Shown: piece by piece, positions 21,176-33,495 of the stretch | Layout: each line of letters begins with the position of its first letter | Position numbering within the stretch: the stretch's first letter is position 1 | Notes under the pieces: model-generated | Told to the model about the DNA's origin: nothing | Databases searched by the model: none | The model's input: only the letters and a program-made list of their open reading frames with translations | DNA from: Bursaphelenchus xylophilus | Lineage: Eukaryota > Nematoda > Chromadorea > Rhabditida > Aphelenchoididae | NCBI GenBank assembly: GCA_904066235.2 | Contig: CAJFCV020000006.1 | Span: 7,254,001-7,318,000, forward strand | Direction: 5' to 3' | Length of the DNA: 64,000 nt | Position numbers and translations under genes: made by a program

Positions 21176-24100
21176 TTAAACAGCGCAATGACATAGAGGA
21201 CAATATCGCGCAAATTGTATTTCCTGTTCGTAAGCCCTGTGTTTACACGATGGACATAACCAGAACTGGTAGTCGTGGATCGGACGACCTGAGGCTATAC
21301 ATATCGGGAATTTTATTCCACAGTTGGCATTTGAACATGAGGTCGCGTAGTCCATCACCATGGCCCCGCATGCGTGGCATTCAACCCGGGCCTGTTTGGT
21401 ATCTTTGGGAGGATATCTGAATATATGTAAATATTGTGATGTCAGTGGTTATGTCAGACACTCACTTTAAAAAGATCTTGAGGGATAAAGCATTGTATTG
21501 CTCCATTTCTTCTTCCGGAACATTCTCCAATGATTCGATTTTCATAAATGCCTTACTGCAGACTGAAAATTGTTTTGCTTGGCAGCTGGCCAATGCTAAT
21601 AAGCTGTAGATTTCGATGGTGGGGATAACGTCTTCATACTCGGTCAACACAAGTGCTGTCTTCATTGCGGAATCAAACTTATGTTGATGTAATTGTTGCT
21701 GACATAACATGTAGAAATGGATGGCTTCGGCTCCCCTCCAGGCAGTGTCTATTAGTCTCGAATCCTCGATAGATAAGGTGTGTTCTTCTTCGAGTAGACC
21801 TTGTATTGCTGCGGTCGACTAAAACAATGACAAGGGAATAATCTGATCCTACCAGATTGTCTTGATTGTTCTTGACGACTTGTGATTTACTGTATTCTCG
21901 GTACTGTTCGATAAGTAACCCTCCCATGACAAATAATTTTTTTACTCTCACGGGCGGACATTGTCTTTCTAATTGATCTCTCGCAATCTAAAAACAATTT
22001 TTTTCTCTTTTCCTTTACTCACGTCGAATGTTATTTTAGTCGCTTGTAAATACATAGCTGCTTTTCTGTACAATTGTGCTGCTGCCATAGTCTTCTCGAT
22101 AGAACCAGTTAATTCTTCGGCGTAATTGTTAAGGAGATTGATAGCATTAGAAAGTTTGTATTTCTCGCTTAATTCTACTGCCTTGTCCCATTGATTCAGT
22201 CGAATACATGTGTCCAATGCTTCATTTACCATGCCCAACTACAATAACATAACTTATGTTAGTACATCGATTCGATTTCTTACTCGAATATAACATTCAA
22301 CCGCTTGATTACATAATCCCGAGTTTGTAAAGATCTCTGCGAGATTGTTGAGGACTTCATGGCCATCAGGTAGTTGTTGAGCGATTGATTCTAGTCGAGC
22401 ATAGTCATCCATCATCAGATAGCACCTCACTAATTCTTTGTAATGCTGTCCGCTTTCATAATGCTTAGCTGCACTTTGCCTTTATTAAGACTGAGGTTAC
22501 TGTAATTTTAATTACCATTTTTGTCTTTCCATGAAGTAATCCCCGACATGTTTCCAAGCTCTCTGTAACATAATGTCATCCCCAGGTCCTGAAGATGTTT
22601 GTAATATCTGAAGGACACGAAACCAGTCATTCATCTTGGTTCTCATATCAATGGCCAGATCTCTGCGACGTAAAATTGCATTAACAATATTTATGTTCTT
22701 ACCTTCTATCATTCTCAAAACAGATATGTTCAGCAGTATCGAGATCTCCTAAGAAAGTGCATACTTCGGCCTTTTTGAGGGCTTCTGACTGCAAAATTCT
22801 TATAAATCTACAATTCTTAGTTACTTACCTTAATATTTTTTAACTTCTTCAAGAATTGTAATCCTCCAAAGTCTTGTAATTCCACAAAAGCATGTTCTGC
22901 TGTCTTCAGATCGAGTTTGTTCAATGCAAATGTTGCTAGAAGATTCCACAATTTTGGATGAGAATGGGACTCGATGAATTTGGTGGCCTCACTTATTTTG
23001 TCCTGGTCCAAAAGTTCCTTGGCTTGTCTCAGTGTCTTTGTTTCGATACTAATAATCGCCGTTTTCGTTGGGTTTTCTGGATCTTTCAAGACCTCATCCA
23101 GCTGGGCACATTTAACCGTCAGGTCAGTAAAGTCACACAAATACCCAGTATTCTGGACGGGATCTTCTGTGTCCGTTCCATGTATAACGATTACCTTTTG
23201 TTTCTCCATACAAACTAGGGTATCTTCTCTGTCCTTATCCCAGATCACGCCCCAGACATCTTTTCTTTCAAAATTGGGAACAACAATAGCGTTGTTATCC
23301 TTGATATCAAAGAATTTTAGGAGATGATGTTTGTTGATCAAGGCCAGCCGGGTGCTGGTTGAGTTTAGGGCCATGGATTCGGCTGCATATGATAGTTGAT
23401 ATCGTTGAACTAAGTTGACATCCGGGAGATTGTATCGATGGACCGTACCTGATTCTCGTCCCTTAAAATTGCTTTGATAGCACAACATTCTTTACTTACC
23501 ACTAAAATCATATCCTTTCCAGTGCAAACACAACAAATACCATCGAATCCTATCCGATTTCCTTTCTTGGCACTTCCATTCTCCTGATTTCGATTGATTT
23601 TGTAGTCGTCAACGTGGTATATTTGAGGGAGAGTTGTTTTTTGTGCACTCCTATCGACTGTCATTCGCCTGGGAACATTGTAATACCATACCAGGAACTG
23701 ATCTGTCGAGGCCATAACGACTATCCCGGGGGATACCGATAAGGTAAATGGCTCTACGTTTGTTTGGGTGGAGTCTACTGGTGTTCCGATGCTGTCGCAA
23801 ACTTCGATTTTGTACTGGAAAGAAATGATTACGCTGACTTTCACTTACAATCCCACCCAACTCGTTGACTTGGCTGACTACAACGCAGTAATCTCCGCAA
23901 GCCTGCAGTTGCCACACATCCGCTGTTTGTCTCTTGAAGGTGTCATCCATCTTGCTTTCATAGAACATAATCATTTCGTCCCCCACATCCATGTTTTTGT
24001 AAGTGTATACCAAAGTTTTCCCACAGAATGCCCACTGAAAAATAAGCTGAGATGAAGCTAGATTACCTTATAAGCCGGTTTGACTATGGCCAGGTAGAGG

Positions 24101-25452
24101 TTGGAGTCCATGATAATTCCCAATCTGAGTCCACTTCCCTCCCAAGTAATCCCTGAAAGTTTTCCGGCCGAGAGTTTCATCGTTTGAATCTTTGCCCCGA
24201 AAGGAGTGATAAAATGGATAAGATTTCTTTCCTCGTCCGGAAGATCTGTCTGATATCCGGCTACAGCCAAGATAGATCCATCCGGAGACCAGGCACACTG
24301 AATGATTACTGTATTGGCCAGACGACATACAATGGGACCTTTTAAAAATAATTTTTCATATTAGTCTCATCTCACTAGAATCTATTTCGCTCCTCATGAT
24401 TTGAATAATTCCATGTTGATAGGCCACTACGAACCGAGGTTGATCATCGGGAATATCTCCGCGGAATACCATGGGATCAATGGCAAATGTATTCTGCCGT
24501 ATTAACCGGGGTAGCTCTCCATTCGGTCCTACAGTTTCCCATTGTGTTACAGTATCTATGTATAACTCACCTCCTTGAGACTCAGTTCTGCATGCGGGTG
24601 TGGAGACATACCATTCCATACAGACAATAACATCTTTTTTGAGATCTTCTGAAATGATTTATCCTTCAAATATGTTAGATAAGTCCTCACTCTCAAGTGC
24701 CGTTTGTAACTCCACACTCTCAACACACATCATTGGGACTTTAAAGGCAAAGTTTCCATTCATATCATAACCATGGACATCACCGTCTTGTAATCCGATT
24801 AAGATAATAGTGTCAGACGCATTCCACTAAAAAATAATCTACATCTGCTTCTCGCTTACGCATAATTGAGAGATGTTTGTTGTGATTTCCTTACTCCAGA
24901 GTCTATTACCATCTACTGATCCCACAATAATTTGCCCATCTTCATATGCGATGGCTATCTTTGTCCCATCGTTACACCATTTTATGGCCACAACTGTACT
25001 CTTTTGTCTGTTGTTTATCATTTCCTGAAGCTACTTCCTTAACAATGACTGCCTACTTCAAACCAAGTCTCTTCTGTAGCATGACTCATCCACACAATGA
25101 TAAGGCCGGATTCATCACAAGTGGCCAATTTCTGGAACACCTCGTTCCAACAGGCATATTTTACTCTAGCCGAGGCGGTATGACCTTCCAAATGAATGAA
25201 TGATTTGAAGGGTCCCTTCATGACCTTTTCTAAACAGATGTAACCTTCTTCATTGCTCGATTACCTGCTTCGTCCGGTAGTTGAATCACTTTGAGGGACC
25301 CTTCGTCTCCTCCGATTGCCATATATCCTTTGTTTTTCATCCACGCGATACTGCATAACTCTTTTGAACCCGCGACAGCGATCTATATTATCTCTTCGTA
25401 TTCGTGTTATTTTGTTTACCTTTTTTGTCAAAAATATGTACGTATGTTGCAT
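21176..25452 (-). CDS. ifta-1: WDR35/IFT121, intraflagellar transport complex A subunit
   Basis: A many-exon gene with introns mostly under 60 bp. Exons 1-5 were placed at 25420-25452, 25265-25382, 25057-25229, 24860-25024 and 24691-24826, all in phase. The N-terminal WD40 propeller shows [59 protein letters not shown] and [20 protein letters not shown] second propeller contains KAYKVIK-region [27 protein letters not shown] sequence. TPR-like helices include [20 protein letters not shown] and [19 protein letters not shown]. The C-terminus has the family zinc-binding end with CPSCKH and CPLCH. WDR35 works in retrograde transport and membrane-protein entry in cilia, which in nematodes means sensory neurons. 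A perfect X-box precedes the gene. Confidence 0.95.
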
Positions 25453-25547
25453 TTTAGAGAGGAATAAAAAACAGGAGGAACGGATCTCAAATTTGATGAA
25501 TAACCATATAAGCGGTTTAGAAACGGCGCTTTTCTTAAGGCTCTGAG

Positions 25548-25561
25548 GTCACTATGACAAC
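25548..25561 (-). promoter_or_regulatory. X-box, RFX/DAF-19 binding site of ifta-1
   Basis: GTCACTATGACAAC on the plus strand and GTTGTCATAGTGAC on the minus strand both fit the RFX consensus RTHNYYWTRRNRAC at every position. The site ends 96 bp upstream of the WDR35/IFTA-1 start, within the window where functional nematode X-boxes usually lie. It predicts expression in ciliated sensory neurons. Confidence 0.88.
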
Positions 25562-26484
25562 CAAAATAAAAATATTAAAACACAATTTCTTAGTTGCCTC
25601 GGTTCCCTATCGGTTGGGGTCAGGACACAGGAAAAACCCGAGTTTTTGATTTTAAACTGATTGTCGGCATCCAATAAACGGAAATGTTGCGGGCAGATGT
25701 CATAATTGGCAGACCATAATGGGCAGATTTCTGAAATCATTGCAAATATCATCAATACCCTTATATCTTTGTAAAAATGTTAAAATTGAAAAAAATATAG
25801 TCCACCGGAATCAGATCCGGCGGCTATGCGTAATACTGCTACCATGGCCATTTCGAATCGCCAAAATGCTACGGATAGGGAGACCACGGAATCACGACGG
25901 CTTCCAAAATGTCGCTGGTGGACTTCTCGGTTTGGCGCAAAATTTTGCCACAGGTCATAACGAACGCGAGGTTCAAAAATGGAGAATGACAGTCTAACTC
26001 CTGTCATTCTGGTGGTTGTAGGCCTGGTCATTGTCGAAATATTTATCATCCACGAACAGGATCTTCTCTCATCACTGAGCAGCGGCGTGACGTTTTTGTT
26101 TTCGACATTTTTTGAGCTTTACTTGCTTGTAGTTCTCCGTGGGGTGCTAAACTTTTTGGAGCTTATTATTTTTCAAGCCATGCAGTTTCTCTGTGCAAAA
26201 TTTCAGATCTGTCAAACCATTTTACAATGTTTTACTACCCGTGGAGAAAAGTCCTGAGAATTTTTCGCGGTCCCCAAATTCTGTCGCATTCCTAACAATA
26301 AGGAATAATTTGTCGCTGAGGAAAACGGGGCTCATACGCAGGCCTAAAATATAAATGATACAAATAGGCGGAAGTTGATTTATTTTTATATACAAATTTC
26401 AAGTTTGAACAGATTCTGGTGACCAGTGATGACATATTTTATTTACTTCAAATTACCCGTTGATGATTTTGGAAAGCTGTGGGA
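25562..26484. other. Intergenic region, no convincing gene
   Basis: Lies between the ifta-1 promoter and the end of the next minus-strand gene. A plus-strand frame at 25979-26257 (92 codons from ATG) is hydrophobic with two or three possible membrane segments, but has no recognisable family or introns. I regard it as unproven. Confidence 0.4.
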
Positions 26485-27851
26485 TTAATAAGACCTCTTA
26501 TCCACATCGTCTATCCTCACTGTCGACCCATCACTCAATGATCCTAGAATAATATGATTGCCCCAAAAAAAGTTACCTTTCTTATTGCCTGACGAATGCG
26601 ACCGGTCGAACGTGATCTCCTCGTCTTCCACAACAATCATCCTCGCTTTATAAGCCGGGGGATTAATCGTGCCATGATGACTTGAAGAACGACTACTGAT
26701 ATGGGCAAGATTTATTCGAGGGATGGTCCGACTGGTCGATTCAAAAGATTCTGTAGACCGTTGTGGAGGAACTGGCACTCGTCGAGGGAACTGAGTTTGT
26801 TTAAATAGAGTTTGGGGATGGATTGCCTTAGGGGGAGCGGGCGGGGGAGGAAGATCTTCATCTGAACCCATGAAAGTCATGTCTGAAATTATTATTTAAA
26901 TTTGATTACTATTCTTAAAAGGTTTAATTACTTTGTGGATTCCTTGCTTCGGCCAATGAATTTCTAATCTCTGAGTCCTTCAGAACTCTCCGATAATGAT
27001 TTTCCTCGGGTTGTAAATGTCTTTCGTAACTGTGATATATCCAGAAGTTATTATCAGGCTCGTTGGTCTCGACTTTTCTTTCCTCATCAAACCAAGAAGA
27101 CTCTTTTCTTTTTACATTCTCCATCTGACATTCCTTTCGACCATTTTGACTATTTTGGGATTGATTGTGTGGTTGAGGTTGATACGGCTGGTAAACAACG
27201 TTTTCTTGCACTTGATACGAGTTGGAATAGACTTGTCTGGGGTTGTTAGCCGCCTTAAGATCCTTCGAAGTAGGCGTTGCAAAGGCCTTCAAAAGGAATT
27301 AAAGATTTCTCTGAACAGTTAACTTACATTTACTGAGACCTCTTTTATGAACTGCACGGACGCTGAACTTAATTGACGGGTGGCCAAGAAAACGTCAATT
27401 AGATAGAGAAAGGAAACGAGGACACTGGTTATGGCTGCCTTCAGAAAATACGATGATCCGGAACGGGTCTAAAATAATTTTGTAAAAAAAAGATTATGAG
27501 TAAATCACTTACTTTGAAGTACCCAAAAAAAAGAACACACCCAAATCCAAAGGACGCACAAGCCAGAGTCATTGAAATGGCCATGTCTGCTCTGAGCCAA
27601 CTCTTGGCTCGCATCTGAGCCTTATAACGGAGATAAGGGACCGAATGCCCCAAAACTGCGTTGGGAATAGAAATTCTGCTAATAACAAGGTAGATTCCGT
27701 ATATTGGTACCACCAAAATAGGCATAATCAATATCCAATAAGGCCCAATATAATATAATAATCCCACCAATAATAACGATAAAAGAAATTCTCCGGCCTT
27801 GAGGACAATCCGAAGGCCTTTTAATGACGGATTCTTCGTTGATGAAGTCAT
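26485..27851 (-). CDS. Membrane protein with about four TM segments and long polar tail
   Basis: Four exons (27513-27851, 27328-27468, 26932-27286, 26485-26882) join in phase to 410 residues. Hydrophobic stretches are AGEFLLSLLLVGLLYYIG, YWILIMPILVVPIYGIYLV, MAISMTLACASFGFGCVLFF and ITSVLVSFLYLIDVFLA. The four-helix layout resembles MARVEL-type proteins, but sequence evidence for that family is weak. The tail of about 250 residues is Gln/Asn/Pro-rich, with YQPYQPQPHNQSQNSQNG and a proline cluster (DLPPPPAPPK) that could bind SH3 or WW domains. The last exon contains a 33-bp GT...AG segment (26544-26576) that preserves frame whether spliced or retained. A TTGCTTCCAG acceptor 13 bp before the start suits trans-splicing. 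Confidence 0.75.
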
Positions 27852-27864
27852 TGGAATGGAGTCT

Positions 27865-28683
27865 GGAAGCAAACAAAAACAGTTGGAGAGACTGTCCGAG
27901 TGGTCGAATTGCCCTTTAATGAGTGGTAATCAAGATCGACAATAGGGATTTGGAGGTCGGTTCTCCCTTCGATTCGCTTTTTAATCAAATTAGACCGGCT
28001 TCAAAACGATGCCATCTCACGTAGGGGAAGAGCCGGCTTCCCGTTTTAATCAGCTTCTCCCACCTTGAGCTGATTAAAGTAAAAGAGCTTTCGGTGACGT
28101 AAAAAAGCAGAGGAAGGTAGAGAAATATGGTTTAATCTACGGATTAACGGGCTTAAAAACGGTTGCAAAGCAAAAATACTGTAATCAAAAAAAAAGAATA
28201 AATTTGTGAAGTCTATTTTCATTATCATCATTAATGGTAATTAAGCATTTCTAACGCTTACTTAAGAACTAATGTCCAGAAAGAAGTTCCGCAAGAAACC
28301 GTGTAACGTTCCGGGGATCGTCCCTGGACTTTATTAAGACGACAGTCTCTAAAAGAGTCACTAATTCTCTGTTTTTTGGTTCCTTTTCAAGCCACTTAAA
28401 CAATATTATAAGTGAAGGTGAGGAGAAAAGGGAAAACAAAACCTGTTGGGCCTTTTTTCCCGCGCTTTGACTTCAGCGTTCCATCCGGAACGGAGAAAGT
28501 AAAGTTTCTATGCTTCGATAGATGGCATCGATGTTGAGAGGGGGTAGGGACGTCTCAATGACGATCTTATCGGGTTTATTCACTCACGAATCTATTAAAA
28601 ATAATGTATTTGGCATAATAAATGATTCCTTTAACCTTGGTAATTATTGCTAAAATGACAATAAAACAAAGAAAACTATATAA
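27865..28683. other. Intergenic region, no gene seen
   Basis: AT-rich sequence upstream of the four-TM gene. A segment near 27886-27985 has a tRNA-like A-box (CCGAGTGGTCGAATTGCC) but no acceptable B-box or acceptor stem, so I do not call a tRNA. Confidence 0.4.
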
Positions 28684-28953
28684 AAGAGGGGTTCCGGGTA
28701 AATTCAAATTTTTTCGGCCATGATGTTCGACCACGCTTTTTGGCCACGGCAGTTTGTTTATTCTGCACTGTACAAGGCACACAATAAGCAAAAACTACGC
28801 GAGATGTAAATATTTCTTTCCATTGTACCGTTCAGGACGCGTCTTATCCTGTTTTGAGTTCTGCAAGTTGCGAGACATAAAAGTCATGATGGCCGAAATG
28901 CGTGGCTGAGCATCATTGCCGAAAAAAATTTGAATTTACCCGGAACCCCTCTT
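28684..28953. mobile_element. MITE with about 30-bp terminal inverted repeats
   Basis: The left end AAGAGGGGTTCCGGGTAAAT is exactly inverted at the right end. Similarity continues imperfectly inward through GGCCATGATG and CACGC blocks. Length about 270 bp and non-coding. Confidence 0.8.
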
Positions 28954-28990
28954 ACAGACTTGCATAAGTAAAAGTCTAACAATCTTGTAT

Positions 28991-29392
28991 TTATCGGAAT
29001 TCCAGATTACAAATTCCAAAATAAATCCAATAAATCGCAGAAACATATCGAATGAAAGTGACCAGCTCCCTTCCTTCCCTTCCCGCACACTCGGGACTGA
29101 ACATGTTTACCGTCGAAGCGAGGTAAGTGCCATTACTGAACCATGACCATGCTTTGAATAGGATTAGGCTGATCCCTCGCTTCCCATTGACCTCCTTCCC
29201 TCCAGCGATCTCAAATTGACCTTCTCCAATCCCATTTGCAGCCGATCTAGGTTTATCGCCTGAGGCCAGGTTCAGGATTCGAGGGGTGTCGAAGAAGTTG
29301 AGAGTGTTGCGGGATGTTGTGCAATCAGTAAATAAGAGAAAGAGTGCCAGTCGCTCTAAAGTTAAATTTTTGAGTAATTTTGTAAAGCTCAT
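28991..29392 (-). CDS. Candidate single-exon secreted or membrane protein, 133 aa
   Basis: An open frame from ATG at 29392 (MSFTKLLKNLTLERLALFLL) to TAA at 28991. The N-terminus reads as a signal peptide or anchor (LERLALFLLFTDCTTS). The middle is Gly/Asn-rich polar, and a second hydrophobic patch (FIRYVSAIYWIYFGICNL) lies near the end. Codon choice looks like that of neighbouring genes, but the sequence is unrecognised and has no introns, so it could be a chance ORF. Confidence 0.4.
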   Translation of the reverse strand: MSFTKLLKNLTLERLALFLLFTDCTTSRNTLNFFDTPRILNLASGDKPRSAANGIGEGQFEIAGGKEVNGKRGISLILFKAWSWFSNGTYLASTVNMFSPECAGREGRELVTFIRYVSAIYWIYFGICNLEFR

Positions 29393-29547
29393 TAATGTGT
29401 TGTTAATTTTCCAAAATATAATCAAAATTGTTCTTGAAGGTATACTGTAACGACGAATTGTAAATTCTTATTTTTTAAGGGTCTCGCCCTGTTCTCCTTT
29501 CTATGTAATGCCACGGGACAACATAACCGCGACTCAAGACATTAAAT

Positions 29548-29658
29548 ATGTCCAGAGCTTCCAGTCGAAACCAGAGAGAGACTGACAACCAGCGCATCGG
29601 CCGAGGTAAACGTGTAAAATGGGATAAACAGATTCAGCGTTGCATCAGGTCGATGAGG
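29548..29658 (+). CDS. Possible orphan first exon
   Basis: ATG-initiated 37-codon frame (MSRASSRNQRETDNQRIGRG) ending exactly at a consensus donor GTAAGT. The protein would be Arg/Gln-rich. It cannot join the REF-2/ZIC exon at 31520 directly because the phases disagree, so an intermediate exon would be needed and I did not find one. Confidence 0.25.
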
Positions 29659-31519
29659 GTAAGTTGGCCGGGGTTCAGTAAGGTAGGAAAGCGGGAAAGA
29701 AAAGGGAATTTAAGTACATATGTATATATACGTTTGCAACCTTTCTCCCCTTCACCCCCGTTACAATACTTTTATTTCTCTGTAATTCCGAAAATTTTCA
29801 TCTGGACACCAACTTATTTTTTCATTTAACGCAAGTCATAATATTAGAGATATGTGATAGAAATTAAAGTCATCGCTTTCCAAAAAATCATTTTTCTTAT
29901 TTATATGGGCCCTATCCCTTGTCTAAACCGAACTTGCATAACGCCATTGTCCTCCGAGATGTAGTTTTCCTTACTCAAGTGGACTTAAGGCTAGATTATA
30001 AATTTCAAGGAACTTAAAGTCAAGTGGATATGTCGACATCCACACCGAGAGTCTCGATACAACACCATCTGCAGGGCTGAATAAAAAGCAAGAACCCTTC
30101 AGAAATCGCTTTGCAAAATCTGCAATTCCTCGCTTCCCTTGAAGTTGCGCAATTGCATGTGTAAATAAAAGTAACGTTTTTTTAGTTACCCATCAAAGCA
30201 AATATTTAACCACATAATTTGAGAACATGCCTTGGAAACTTAATCTGGAAAGGCGTTAAAACGCTTAGGACAAGGACAACCTCCTTTAATTCGAGCCGCA
30301 CTAATTAGCGCTTTTATTGCGGCATCTCCTCCAGTAATTTATCATGCTCGAAAGATACAATAAAGCCGACAAACTGAGTGAAAAGGTCAACTTTTTATTG
30401 CGGATACTCTGAAATCTTGTTAGAAACATTTAAAAGATGTTTAATCAACCCAAGCCTGCTTATTTTCCGGTGTAAATGGCTAATTTGATCACATTGCGCA
30501 ACATCTCGATGCATGACATCCATCGGATCACCTGAAATAGATCAGATAACTCCACATATACGCGGATATTCAACGGATTTCCGGTCAATCCACAGCCTCT
30601 AATCTGCTTTTGTATATCTTGATTTATATTCGACATAACAATTAAAAAACGACATGCACGGTGAACAATAGGGACGTATAAAAGACTTCCGTTTCTCGGC
30701 GTCAAATTCAAAATGACTGCCCAATTTGGCCAGGAAATTACGTCCGGTGGACATAAAGGTTTTAGGAATATAAAGAAAGAATACGGTAAGCATTCGAACT
30801 TAGGGCGATGGAAATCTTATCGTATATTATAAATCATAATCGAGAGCGGGGGAATCAAAACATTGCGGTCAGCGAGATAATCAAGACAACTTCTCACCTT
30901 TCAAGGCCTCTCAACGGAGAATAGAGATATCCTTAATTACATATCTCAGTCATCAAGATAAACGGTTCACCTCTAGCTAGATATTATAATATAAAATGCG
31001 AATTTGGACGGATTTACTTAACAAAATTTTATACATTTGTAAAATTTGGAACGTATTGTATATATACAATAAGTCAGCGCTTAACAATAATTCTCAACAA
31101 GAAATAATAAATAATTATACGGTAGACACGGAGGAATGTGTGAAGATATTCAACTCAAATGACTGGAGGCGCCGGCTAAGCATACGGGATAATCTCCAGC
31201 AGCGATAACAACCAATCAGCGTCTTTGCGGTGCTCCAATGGGGGCGGGCGCCGTTAAAGGAAGCACTCGAGGAGGGGAGGCTGGTCCTCCAAGGCGCGGC
31301 TGACTGCCTTCGGACGGCCACAGTGGGGCGCCGGTGGATTCAGAGGTTGTGGTTGCGGGAGATGGTCGGCGTTTCCACTTATTTGGGGGCCGGTTAATGA
31401 CAAAACGTGGATCACGGGGGTGCCTCACAACCCAGGGGGGACCCACTCACACCTGTGTCCCTATGGGGGACGACCCCTGCCGTGCCGTTTCCCGCCCTTT
31501 AACGTGATTCGTGTTTCAG
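29659..31519. promoter_or_regulatory. Upstream region of REF-2/ZIC, GC-rich near the gene
   Basis: About 1.8 kb without a convincing gene. The last 370 bp (about 31150-31519) are much more GC-rich than the surroundings, with CGCCGG and runs of G and C such as CCCAGGGGGGACCC. This would suit a promoter or a 5' exon of the developmental regulator downstream. It is inference only. Confidence 0.35.
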
Positions 31520-31523
31520 CCCC

Positions 31524-33495
31524 ATGCTCAATTACAATCCTCCCAATGTGCCAGCACCCTCTTCGTTCCCATATCAGCTCAATTACGATCATTGGAAGGG
31601 ACAACCAATTGTTCCGACCACTTCAAATGAATATGTTGGTGGAGCTGGAGATCAGTATATCCCCTACACTCTCCCGTATCAGCCATTCCGATCATTTTAC
31701 CCACCGTTCGAGAATGTCGCAGAAAATCAAGAACGTTTGTTCCAAGATACGACGCAAATAACTAGTAATGTCTATGGAGCATTGACTGCGCCTGGGTGTT
31801 ATCAACCGGTAGATGAGAAGCCGATTATAAAAAAGAAACACCTAGGACCCCATACTTGTCAATGGAGAACGGTAAGCAGGGCGGTTGAGTTCAAACAGAT
31901 GTCCGGTTTATACTTTTTATTTTGAATTACTCCTTATATTTGTGTATTGGCATTTTAGGGAACGGGAATGTGTGGACAGCAATATAACGATCTCAAACAA
32001 TTCGTGGATCATTTAGCAAATGATCACGTGGGGGCAATGGACGGCACACGTCATGTTTGTCTGTGGACTGACTGCCCACGTTCTCTGAAGGAATTCAAGG
32101 CCAAGTATAAACTGATCAATCACATCCGGGTGCACACCGGCGAACGGCCTTTCTACTGCAGTCATTGTGACAAACACTTTGCGAGGAGTGAGAATCTGAA
32201 GATCCATGAGAGGATTCACACAGGTCAGTTTATGTTTATGGGATACTGTAGGTCTTTGAACATATTATGAATCCATGAGTTATGGCTTCCCAGGGTGCAT
32301 TCCAAAGGCGGTGAATCGATTTAAATAAACTTGGAATGACAGTTACCTGATCCCCGACTGACCTCGCCTTCCTTTGTCTTTAATCCCTTTTATAGAAACA
32401 TTTATGCGCGATCTTCCTCAAAAAACTTGAATCTGAATATAGATCAGTTTATGACCCCGAGATTATGCTAATTTTTTTATTACAATATCTCGGGAATCGC
32501 GATCTTGAAGTGTCGGAAATACGACTCTTGTCCCTTCTAATCCCACCAACAACAGTTTACATCCAAATTGATAGTTTGTTCGATTAAGTATTCCGATTAA
32601 GCATTCCTCAAAATGCCATTTCCCTCTCAAACCCGCCAATTAAATCCGAGAAGAAAAAGCGTTAGGTTAACGACATCAATTCCACTACAACGAAAGAAAA
32701 GGATAGAATTTAAATCAAGCAGAGGATCTTATGTAATCCGCGAGATGGGGTTATGAATTATAGGTTAGAGATGCCACAAATGGTCGATATAAACATAATA
32801 TCCATTCTTTGTGAAACGAGTAACTACAGTATCTTTTCATAAATCAGAATCTACCGTCTTTTTAATGAATTTAAATGAAGGGATCAATCAGAACCGCCCT
32901 CTAAATACTCCATAGAGGACAGATGTGATTTCGCAAAATTTTCATGAGTTCCCGTTAGAGCCATCTGGAAATAACCACTTAATGAAGTGACAAATGATCT
33001 TGCAGGAGAAAAGCCCTTCAAATGTGATCAATGTCAGAAGAAGTTTGCAAATAGCAGTGACAGGAAGAAGCATATGCATGTACATTCCAAGAACAAGCCC
33101 TATTACTGTGGCCAATGCTCTAAGAAATATACTCATCCATCAAGTCTAAGGAAACATCATAAGGTAAGTATCCAGAGAGAACTCAAAATTTTTTAATCTA
33201 CGTCAGTTGTAAGTGTACCAATTTATATTGTAAATTTTAGCAAGCGCATCCAGACGTCCCTCTCCAACCTCTGACTCACTACAAAGAAGAAAGCGACGCT
33301 TCATCAGACTCAGGGAATGCCTCGGCTCTCACGCCGACCTTGATCGACGCTACTGTTTATCAACCAGTCTGCAAAGAGAGTGACATCATCTCCAATCAAC
33401 TGGCCTTCCTCGATCCGGCCATGACATTCCATCAGGACAACATGCTTCCATATATGCCCCATGCGTTTGATCAGAATTATTACACAGCACGGTAA
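31524..33495 (+). CDS. ref-2: REF-2/ZIC-family zinc-finger transcription factor
   Basis: Four exons (31520/31524-31871, 31959-32223, 33006-33163, 33241-33495) encode 341 residues from the first ATG, which lies 4 bp after a TTTCAG acceptor. The N-terminal 100 residues are Tyr/Pro-rich. Five C2H2 fingers follow: the ZIC-type first finger (HTCQWRT... split by intron 1), then [79 protein letters not shown] and [12 protein letters not shown]. The linker and helix residues are those of ZIC proteins rather than GLI. ZIC factors specify neural and epidermal fates; C. elegans REF-2 acts in Pn.p ventral epidermis and neurons. The 782-bp third intron is unusually long here and may hold enhancers. Confidence 0.95.

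Noticed and set aside
25979..26257. Hydrophobic 92-codon frame on the plus strand
   Set aside because: It could be a small membrane protein, but there is no homology clue or intron and it overlaps an opposite-strand frame; kept only as a note.
27886..27985. Possible tRNA-Ser/Leu gene
   Set aside because: An A-box-like CCGAGTGGTCGAA is present, but there is no proper B-box, T arm or pairing acceptor stem.
29548..29658. First exon of the REF-2/ZIC gene
   Set aside because: The exon ends in phase 0, whereas the ZIC exon at 31520 needs two carried bases; no bridging exon was found.
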